Positions 46,138 through 56,005 of a stretch of 64,000 nucleotides of DNA are shown here, one piece after another. Each line of letters starts with the position of its first letter. Within the stretch, counting starts at the first letter, position 1. Position numbers and translations under genes: made by a program. The DNA lies in the NCBI GenBank assembly GCA_000827205.1, contig KN832555.1:815536-879535 (forward strand). The letters run 5' to 3'. A model generated the notes under the pieces. That model worked only from the letters and a program-made list of their open reading frames with translations. It made no database searches and was not told the DNA's origin. This DNA is from Plicaturopsis crispa FD-325 SS-3 (taxonomy: Eukaryota > Basidiomycota > Agaricomycetes > Amylocorticiales > Amylocorticiaceae).

Positions 46138-47806
46138 AACTCGCCTTGCGAGCCCTGAGCAGCGAGACGGCTCTCAAGGTTCCTATTTTCAGGCAACGTA
46201 TTAAAAGCTGTGCACAACTAAGAGTGCTTGCACTTACCTGAGCGACTCTTCCTTCGCCAGTAGCTCTTGCCTCTTCTCACTGATCTCGCGCTGCACCCTG
46301 AGTTCGATCTCGTGAAGCTGAAGTAGGAAGCGGGCGTGAGACGTGTAATTGCTGGTGATGTGAAGTTTCCACTGACCTTCTCTTCCTCGCGGCGGAGCTG
46401 CTCTTCTTTGAGACGCACGCTCTGGTTCGCGAGGTCCTCAGGCAAGATTGACGAGTCGCTGGAAGATGGTCAGTGCTTAGCGAGATGCTTATACAGAGCT
46501 ACGTACTTCGGGTCTGAGTGGACAGTCCTCGAAAGTTTCTCCGTACGGTACGTTTCGTACAGGACATCATGGGTAAGAGACTTCAAGTCCGCCAGATGCG
46601 AACTGTAAATGGAGGTTAATACGAGCAACCCGACCGTCCACGGCTCAAATCTCACCTGAGAAGAGCACTCCGAAGCCTGCTGAAGTCCGAGTGCTTCGGG
46701 TTGTCCACTTCGGCGATACCCCACGGGTAGATCCTCGCGCGGACCATTTCACCGTCGATTTCGACTTCTTCATCCGACCCGATGATAGCGAAGGGGAGTA
46801 GCGCCTGTAGGAATTGTATGAGGTTGTTGAACATGGAGGGATGGGAGAAATAGGTAAAGACACGTACACGAAGCTCGCTGTTGTCTACAATGGTTTCTTC
46901 GTCGTCTTCCTCCACATCGTATGGGAAGTTGTAGACAGGAATATCGTAGTGTTCGATGTCTTCCATGATCTGGGTGGACATCACACATCAGTGAGGGGGC
47001 CTCAGTGGAGATGTAGACGCACTACTCACGCGCTTCTTGAAGCCTTTGAGCTCGCTGGGAGTCAACGAGTCGGCCTTGCCTATAACGGGAATCACATTGA
47101 CTCTGGGCGACAAGCGACGCATCAACTCGATGTCCATTTCCCTCAAGCTAGGAGAAGTCGTAAATTTTTAGCTTTGTGGCGGACAAGGCAGAGGTCAATG
47201 ACACATACGCGTGTCCGGTGGGTGGGATAAAGTAAAGGAGGGCGTGCACACGGTTGTCTCTGAAGCGCGGGTTACGCTTGATACGGGACTCCTCTGCCAA
47301 AATGTCGTCGTATTGACGTTCGAGGTGCCCCACAATTTCCTGGAAGCTGTTCATCGTAGAAGTTACACCTCTCATGCATTGTACGAGTCAATAAACACTC
47401 ACGCGAACTCGTTGTCAATGTTGTCACCGAATCCAGGGGTGTCAACTATCGTGAGAGCGATGCGGACACCGTCCTCGTCGAGCTCTGGCAGATGGGACGC
47501 GTGAGACGCGAGCGGGAGGAAGTAGGCGCGCGCACGTACCGACGTTAGCGGGCTTGATTTTGATACCCGCTTCAACGTGTGCATGCTCGGGGTCGTCAGA
47601 GACCTTGTGCGCAAGCACCTCCGACTCGCAGAGCGTGTTCACAAAGGTGGTGCGCCCAGTGCCGGAAGCACCTGTAGGAGAAAGCACGCCGTGTTGAGTT
47701 CTAGATCTCTCGGTCTATCAGAGAGAGGACGCTTACCGACGACCATGACGGTGAACTGGACACCCTTCTTGACTTTGTTCTGCCTGCGGCGACCTGCGAA
47801 TGACAT
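46138..47806 (-). CDS. Septin, Cdc11 type, tandem copy 2
   Basis: Closely similar to copy 1 along the whole length. It starts MSFAGRRRQNKVKKGVQFTV, with the same P-loop GASGTGRTT carrying Arg for Lys. Small differences from copy 1 include EVLAHKV for EVLPHKV, HVEAGIKIKPANV for HVEEGIKIKPVNV, YDDILAEES for YDDILAMES, EDIEHYDI for EDIEYYDI and FAIIGSDEEVEIDGEMV for FAVIGSEEEIEIDGEPV. The coiled-coil tail (EEKLHEIELRVQREISEKRQ) and ending GSQGEFGN are kept. Intron positions match, but intron sequences have diverged, which argues for an old duplication and continued selection on the proteins. It is divergent from the MSH1 gene. Confidence 0.94.
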
Positions 47807-48063
47807 TTTGGTAGAGAGTGTTGTGGTAAAGTGCAAAGCGTTGCTGCTCGGTTGCGCTCTCGCGCTGAAGCTTCTATATAAACTTCGATGTGGCTGAAGA
47901 CTTTGTGGCGGCCGACGCGTTCAGACGGACGCGTCAAATTCCTCGCTTGTACCACGACCACCGTCCTCAGTAACGCGCTCGACTATTCTACGACGACGAG
48001 ACAGCCTAACGCGCCTGTTTAATAATATCGCGTTAATATTGGGCTCTCTCTTGCGGCGGCTGC
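47807..48063. promoter_or_regulatory. Divergent promoter region septin copy 2 / MSH1
   Basis: Only 257 bp separate the septin start codon (minus) and the MSH1 start codon (plus), so one short region must drive both. It contains several CG-rich words (acgcgt, gcgcct) and no TATA-like element close to either start. The acgcgt-type words resemble MluI cell-cycle boxes (consensus ACGCGT) known from yeast S-phase genes, but this is a six-base match only. Confidence 0.45.
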
Positions 48064-51000
48064 ATGACCATATCCTCTAGGGCTGCATACTGTGTATCGA
48101 CAACGCGTTGCCTGAAGTGCCGACATCTTTGCGTACCTATACGGCAGTTCTCGTTTTCTCGCGTCGTCTCAGCGTCTCCGGAATCACTAGAGTCAACTAA
48201 GCCGGAGCGGAAACCTTCTGTTACACGGAAAAAGTTCTCTGATCTACCGTCTGGTCGCGTCCTTCCCGATGGATCCGTTGCTCCTGCGTTAGGAGACTGG
48301 TCCGATGCACTGGATGACGCGAAGTCTCTCAAAGACGCAAGACAAAATAGCGTCGATGATATTACTGCTCGTGCGTATACCTCTCTGAATCTCGTAGGGT
48401 CGCCCATATCGACATTTGCTGCTAGTCCTAAGCACAAAGAGACCCAGGGGCAGGCCAAAGGCTAGTGCTTCGTTGTCTTCCGCTGCTCCTGAAAGACGCG
48501 CAGCTCCAGTCGTAAATAATACTCGCGTCAAACACGAAAAACCTCTCGTCGATGCGCAGTCTGTCTCTGAAGCGCTTCAGCTGACAGCACAACCAAAACG
48601 TCGTCGTAAGGCGAAAGCGGACCTCGTGACACCTTGTATGTGCCTTCTAGCTAAAGGGATATATACGCCGCTTTACGAACCTAATCCTAGCAGAGGATAA
48701 TCCAGGTCCGAGTCAACCTCGTAATCAACTAGCAACCGAGATACTCGACAATCTTGCCAAGTTCCCTCATTGCATCCTCTTGACAAGGGTTGGAAACTTT
48801 TACGAGGTAATGACATCCCATTCTCCGCCGAGGTATACGTTACTAATGACTTCATGCAGTCATATTTCGACCAAGCGGCAGAGGTCGCAAAGATCCTCAA
48901 CATCAAGCTAACCCAGAGGACATGGGACGGACACCGCATCCTCATGTGTGGTTTCCCTCTCATGCACCTCGACAAGTACCTGAAAGTCCTCGTTCAGCAG
49001 CAGAACCGATTTGTCGCTATGTGCGAAGAATTCCCCAGGAATCCGGCCCTTGGACCAAAAGGTGGATTTGACAGGCGGGTCGTGCGCGTAATCACTCCCG
49101 GAACACTTATCGACGAACCTTTCCTTAACCAATACGTGAATAACTTCTTGTTGGCGGTTAGCTCTGCGAAAGCGTTGACTGCCGATGAAGACTCCCCGAG
49201 TGTTGACTGCGTCGGATTAGCTTGGATAGACGTTTCGACTGGGGAGTTTTTCGCCAAAGTTTCGACACTTCAGGGCGTACGTGACGAAGTCGCTCGCATT
49301 GGTCCGAAGGAGATTGTCCTCGACAAGGCCCTTGAGGGTAATGACTCCCATCCAATCCGCGAGGCGTTGATGGAGGAGGACAATTTTGTGTCGTATATCT
49401 TACCGGCGGAGACAAGTGTGCCCTTGGCTTCTGGAAATACGACTCCTCAACATGACACGGACGATATAACGGACTCACGCGAGGACTCCGGTTCCATATC
49501 GATTTCGACTCTCACTACAGCGGAAACCTCCGCTATCCAATTACTCACGACGTTTCTCCATGCACATCTGTTAGAGCATATGCCTGCCTTGGGCACCCCC
49601 AACCGAGAGGCGACTAGCGGACGAATGCAAATAGACTCGCATACCATCAAGGCTCTGGAGATTCGCGAAGGTATGAGAGAGGGCGGAACGACTGGTAGCT
49701 TGCTCAGTGTCGTGAAACGCACCATCACTAGCGGCGGCACTCGTCTACTTTCTCGGTGGCTCTGTAAGTATGTTCTCTGACTCTTTTCTGGCATGAACTC
49801 ATCTTCCTCTGCAGGTTCGCCGAGTACATCTATCAACGAAATAAATGCACGCCAATCTTTGGTCGCATTTATGTACAATAGACCCCATCTGCGAGACGAC
49901 CTTCTCAATGCCTTGGCCAACATCGACGACGCAACACGGATAGTCCAGAAGTTTCTCGTGGGCCGGGGAGATCCCAGCGACCTGTCTGCTATCAGCGCGA
50001 CCATATCGGTCTGGTCGTCCATCAAGAGACGAATTGCGATGGAGAAGAAGATGGAGCAGCAAGAAGGAACAATCAACGCTGACGATTGGACTAGCTTGGA
50101 TGCTTTGATGTTTCGCATGGCTGATCTACGGGATCTGTCAAGCAGGATTAATGCTGCCATCCGCGACCGCCGCACCACCACAGACGACTCTAGTCCCGAC
50201 GATGGGGAGTCTGAAGACACCAATGCAGACCTACCAGCGGTGCCACGCGTCAACTTTAGATACGATGCTGGCTATAGGTGGACGATTAAACCGGGGTAAA
50301 TTGTCCGTAGTGCGAAGGACTATCCTGCATGCTCATACCAAACTCTGCTTCAGGTTTTCGGACGAGCTTACACAGCTGCATGAAAAGTTGAAGGATCTTC
50401 TAGCCCAAAGGGAAGCCCTCGAACTCGACCTTCAACGGGAGTATGGTACGCGTGGTACTTGTTTCCAATATTGCACTTCTAAAGGCATTATAGATGCACC
50501 GTCTTTGACCCTTCGCTCGTCGCCGGGCTATGGGATGCATGTCCATGTGGCGCGAGCCAAGCGCGACCAGACGAAGCTGCAGTTTTCACCCTTGTTTTCG
50601 AACATAGCGGAAAGTGGCTCCACAAGTGCTTTCTTTCACCAGGTGCGCATTGCATTTATGTGTGTCGATACACTCATTGACCACTTCCATAGACTTGGTC
50701 TCAGCTTGGCAATCAGATAGTTGAAAGTACTACTGCCATATTCAATGCAGAGAAAAATGCATTCGACACCCTTCGAAATGAAGTACGTATGTTCAGCACG
50801 CCTCGTTCCTCCTTGCAGGTATTGATATGCCTCTATCTCAGGTTAATGCACATTCAAGCGATCTTCGCCGAAATGCTCGGATCCTGGATGAGTTGGATGT
50901 CACCATGGCTTTCGCCAGTCTTGCGGTAGAAATGAACTTCGTCCGGCCTATGCTTACGGATAAGTACGCCTGATTTTGGAAGTCACCTGTGATACTTATG

Positions 51001-51928
51001 CTGACGTGCGCATGCCACCTAGCACCTCATACGAGGTAGACAATGGTCGCCATCCTACCGTTGAATTGGGTCTACTTAAAGCCGCCCGGGTGTTCACCCC
51101 CAATTCAGTTTCATTCACGCCTGATTCCCAAATCCACATAATCACTGGCCCCAATATGGCTGGAAAATCTACGTTCCTGCGACAAACAGCCTTGATAGCG
51201 ATTCTCGCTCAGACAGGCTCCTTTGTACCTGCTGATCGTGCGGTCGTTGGGATAGTCGACAAATTGTTTTCTAGGGTAGGCGCGAAAGACGACCTCTTCC
51301 GCGATAGAAGTACGTTCATGGTCGAGATGCTCGAGACAGCCGAAATTCTTCGGCGTGCTACCCCAAACAGTCTGGTGGGTCTATCATTTGACTCGTGTTA
51401 TGGCAGGAAAGCTAAACGTTCTGAAAGGTCATCATGGACGAAGTCGGTCGTGGGACGACAGTAAAAGACGGCTTAGCCCTTGCATTCGCCGCGGTTCATC
51501 ACCTGTCCACCGTGAATCGATGCCGAGCATTGTTCGCCACTCATTTCCACGAGTTATCAGACATGCTTGGTTATTCCACCAGCCATAAGGGTGAAGGCGC
51601 TTTTGGGAACGTCAGCTTCTTCTGCACCGATGTCGACGAGACAGCTGTGAGTTGCTTCATATCTGGTGTTCAACACAAGTTCTGCCAGACTGATGCGAGC
51701 TGGTAGGATGGTCATTTTGCGTACTCACACCGTTTACGGCCTGGCGTAAATAGGGACAGTCATGGACTGAAAGTCGCACGATTAGCTGGCATGCCTCCTT
51801 CCGCAATGGCGGTTGCCAAAGACGCCCTCCACTGGCTTAAGTCAAGGAACGCGAAGGAATCCCTAGATCCCTCGGAACTAAAGGCGCTGGGACAGTCCCT
51901 AGCTAGTCCAAACACCCACCGTCCTTGA
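48064..51928 (+). CDS. MSH1: Mitochondrial MutS homologue Msh1
   Basis: DNA mismatch-recognition ATPase of mitochondria. The N-terminus [20 protein letters not shown] looks like an import signal: Arg, Ser and Thr with few acidic residues. The MutS I mismatch-binding domain starts [20 protein letters not shown] (the Phe-x-Glu of the mismatch wedge) and continues [20 protein letters not shown]. The clamp/lever part contains [20 protein letters not shown] and [20 protein letters not shown]. The ATPase domain has Walker [41 protein letters not shown], Walker [21 protein letters not shown] and [17 protein letters not shown]. It ends LASPNTHRP. About eight introns. The VGNFYE and order of domains fit Msh1 rather than the nuclear Msh2-6 proteins. 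Confidence 0.92.
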
Positions 51929-52045
51929 TAAAACACATGGGTTTACCGAGTGCCGTTTGCATATTAATCCGTTATATTATATACCCCGCATACTATCTAG
52001 CAGTGTAACATTTTATGTGCGCCCATTAATGGGACTCGCATTCAC

Positions 52046-55000
52046 CTATGCCATCTCTGAACGGATGTAGTTCAACGCCGATCCAGCTCGCAACCACTTC
52101 AGCTGGTCGGGGGACATGGTGTGCTTTGTCGGAACCTCGAAGACCTCTCCGTTTCGAGAAGTCACCCGTAAGGTTATGGAGGCGTTGGGTACGCCGCTGA
52201 AGACATCGGTAAGACCAACTGTTTCTACGATGTCTCCTGATCCAATCCGCGAATAATCAGCCTTGTCGGCCAACCATAGTGGCAAAACGCCTTGTTTCTG
52301 TCGGAGGGGATTAGAAAAAGGGGCGACAAGCGGAAATGGATGCCGCTTACTTTGAGGTTGGTTTCATGTATACGAGCGAAAGACCGCGCGATGATCATTG
52401 CACAACCTATCCGTGAATTTAGTCGATACACCAGAAGACAAGTAGGACCAAATCTCACCATAAAAGCGAGGTTGCAGCGCAGCGTGCTCACGAGCAGAAC
52501 CCTCGCCGTAGTTATCGTCCACGACTAATGTCCACGGTTGCTGACGTGCTTTGAAGCGCTTCGCGACGCCTGGTATAGTGTCCGTCTCTGACTGCGAGGC
52601 ATCGTGGTCGTGGTCGAATGCGACATTGACGTCACCACCCTCGTCGTTTACAGCCTGAAGATAGTTTAGCCCTACGAGCCATACATATCCTCTGTTGCAC
52701 ATACCGTTATAACTGCATGGACAATTCGTTAGCTGCGATAAGGCAACAACGGTGTAAGAAAACTCACGAAGATTTTCGGAGATGTTCGTTAGATGGCCTT
52801 TATACTTCAGCCATGGACCCTAAACCAGACGCCATAAGTAAATTGTGAATTCTGGCAAAGATGAACTTGTAACGTACTGCAGCAGAAATGTGGTCGGTGG
52901 TACATTTTCCTCGTACACGCATCAAAACCTTCAGAGGCGGCAGCTCCAACCCCCTCGGGTTCCCGCTGTCCGGGCCAAAAGGGCTTGTGAACGGTTCTAA
53001 AAGTTCCAGCCGTTGCGAATCTGGGCGAATGACCACCTGGGTTTCTGGCTGGGGCTCCGGTGTCGGCGACGGGTAGAAAGAGGCCCTTCCCGGGGTGAAT
53101 CCTGCCGATGGCAGATCCTGACCAGACGGCGCGGAAAACTTGAAAGGCTCCCCAGACGGCAGAGTTATGGTGTCGATTATGGGGTTGAATGAGAGTTTTC
53201 CGGAGAACGCCATTGCTGTTACGACCGTCGGGGATGCGAGGAAGTTCATTGTAAGGCGGTTTCCGTCATTCCGAGACTTGAAGTTCCTGTGTAAGACATA
53301 AGGAGCTGTGAGATAGCACACCTGTGTAATACATACCGATTGAAAGATGTCAGAATTGCTGCAAAAAGTTGAGTCAATTAAGCGCAGGGCTTCTTCACTG
53401 AGGCTTTACCACGTACCGTTGTCCTCATCTTTCTTGTCGTCTCGCTTCCACTGTGCGGAGGAATAAGCCAGGATAACCATACGCATAGAGGAAATATACT
53501 AACTTGGCCGATACAGGGTCCACATGCGTTCGCCAAAACTACGGCACCGACATCCTCTAGAGTCCGCGTGACGTCGTCTCGCTCCATCGTTGCGCGGATT
53601 TGCTCAGAACCGGGAGTGCAGAGAAAGGGGACCTGTGGTATATCATCAGTCTAAGTATTTTATGAATACGCGTGTTGAAGAGTACTTTCCTTAGTTGTCA
53701 AACCAGCGGCCTTGGCTTGTCTTGCTAAATCGGCAACACTTGTCTGATAACATAATTTAAAGCCCATGCGTAGATGAATGTAGAAACGGAATCATACCAT
53801 ATCCTCGTACGAGCTGTTTGTACATGATCCAATCAGGCCGGCGGAGAACTCGTCTTTCCATCCTTGTTCCTTGATGAAGGAGCCAAATTGAGACAGAGGC
53901 GTCGATAGGTCTGGTGTAAAAGGTCCGTTGATACTGGGCTCCAGCTCGGATAGATTCTGACGGCGCATAGTTAGCCGACGACAGAATGCTCGCAGGGGAA
54001 AGCTGCTTGCTCACAATCTCGATGTGTTCGTCGTATTCCGCCCCTTCGTCAGCACTCAAGAATCCCTGTGCAGCAGCAGCATCCGCAGCACGGGCCACGG
54101 GTGCGCGACCGGTGGCCTTCAGATAGTCTCGCATGTTCGAAGTATAAGGGAATGTTGATGTTGTCGCGCCGACTTCAGCGCCCATGTTTGCAACGGTGGC
54201 AAGTCCTGGTTACACGGCGACGATGAGCTACTATAATGGCAAGGAGAACAGGGTGAGCCTACCAGTACATGACTGGTTCGATACACCTGGGCCGTAGTAC
54301 TCCAGGATCCGACTAGTGCCACCCTTCGGGGGATGTCAGATAGGTTTTACTATGATGAGAAAAGACTTACTCGAACGGTCAGCCGGCCAGCGAGGTGAAG
54401 AATCAGATCCTTGGGTGTGGCCCATCCGCTCAATTTTCCGGTTAAACGTATTCCTGTTCATCGGCGTCAAGTTTCATGTCAAAAAGATAATGGATAGCTC
54501 TTTACCAACAACTTGAGGAGCCTTAAGCTCCCATGGAGTTCCTGTCATTGCGTCCACTGCGTCGGCTCCGCCAACACCAATTGCGAGCATTCCGAGGCCA
54601 CCAGCGTTAGGTGTATGCGAATCTAAATTAATTTAGTAAACATCTCAGATCAGCATGGAGTGTAGTCGTACCAGTTCCAAGCCTATGTCAAAGTATCTTC
54701 CTCAATCAAGGCAAAATAGGACAGTCAAATCTGAAGGCCACCTACATAAGCATTCCGGGAGCAGCATAATTCTCAAGAACAATCTGGTGTATGATGCCAG
54801 AGCCAGGTCTCCAGAATTCAATCCCGTACTTCCGTGCTGCACTTTCGAGAAAGTCAAACACCTCTTGATTCGAGACGATAGAACGCTATTCCCCCTTCTG
54901 TGAGCTTCATGTCGTGCGATGCGCAGGCTAAGATTATACCTTCAGGTCCGCCTCAGCTCCATCCACCGCTTGGATAAGGTGGTCACAATGAATGCTGGCT

Positions 55001-55469
55001 GGGACAGCACTTTTTGAAAGACCCGCACTCATAAATTGCAATCTATATGGAGTTATATACATAAGTGACGACAGTCATAGCGATCGTAGCAGCTTACAGT
55101 GCCATTCTACAGAAATCACCGAAGTTAGTGAGCACAGATTAGGATTACGCGACATGATACTCACTGTGCGGAAGCATCCTGCATTGCTACGCGTTCGGGA
55201 CTCAGCTGCAGATACGTTTCGCCCCGAACTTTGCCTCCATTTGCTAAGCTCTTCTCCGGATCGTGCAGGTGACTGTACAGGATCTTCTCGGCTAGAGTCA
55301 GAGGGCGATCGTTCAGCAGCTTGCGAACATGCGTGAGTTTCTGAATGAGTTGTGGATATGGCGGAGTGATTGACGAGCAGTCTTTCTCCGGTGCTGCTGC
55401 ATGGGTAGCCAGAGACCTCCGAAAGCAGTTCCTCGCCGCACTGTTACGAAGTACCACGTTGGTAGCCAT
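52046..55469 (-). CDS. Mitochondrial aconitase, Aco2-like
   Basis: Iron-sulfur dehydratase. The N-terminus ([26 protein letters not shown]) is a mitochondrial presequence. The body reads [80 protein letters not shown] and [20 protein letters not shown]. The cluster Cys lie in [14 protein letters not shown] and [14 protein letters not shown]. Later parts: [60 protein letters not shown] and [20 protein letters not shown]. It ends [16 protein letters not shown] Pro/Ser linker ([13 protein letters not shown]) and the [16 protein letters not shown]-terminus resemble the second fungal aconitase, implicated in lysine synthesis (homocitrate dehydration) rather than the main citric-acid-cycle enzyme. 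That subdivision is inference. Many small introns. Confidence 0.88.
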
Positions 55470-56005
55470 CTCCGCGACGCGCAACACTGCTCAGTGTCGA
55501 GAACAGAGGTAGAAAGCGAGATTTTCTAGTCAAAGAACATGGTCCTGCAACCCAAAATCTTGCATAACATTCGGCCGAAACGCAGGAAATTAACTTCACG
55601 TGGCAAGCATGTTATAACGGCTTATAACGGCCCATCCAATCAAAGTCGCTATGTTTCCCACTGCGTTATAATTTTCCTCCGTTTAGTTTTCTTGACATGC
55701 TGAGCATGGACTGGACATGGTTGCTGCATGGAAAGCGTGTTATCGTGGTTCTAGTAATCAAGTACCAGCAATTGGCGGTGTCGCGGCGTCTCAATGGATG
55801 CACGGAAAATCCCGAAAGTCTTCGAACTCAGATAACCCAGCGAGCTCCGACACCTTCACTGCCGCACTCGCTTGCCGCTCGCGGTCTCGCTGTGCCACTG
55901 CGCCTGCAGAGTACTGTTCGGGATTGTCTACTTCACAGCGGTTGCCGGTGCCAGCCACACATCTGAGAAGCCTTCGGATCGACTGGAGAAGCAACAGCAC
56001 CACTC
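55470..56005. promoter_or_regulatory. Divergent upstream region aconitase / oxysterol-binding protein
   Basis: A 536 bp gap between opposed genes. The half nearer 56005 carries open frames that may include an upstream 5' exon of the oxysterol-binding protein (for example RSRSRCATAPA near 55895), but I could not join them. The rest is AT-rich and presumably promoter. Confidence 0.4.
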
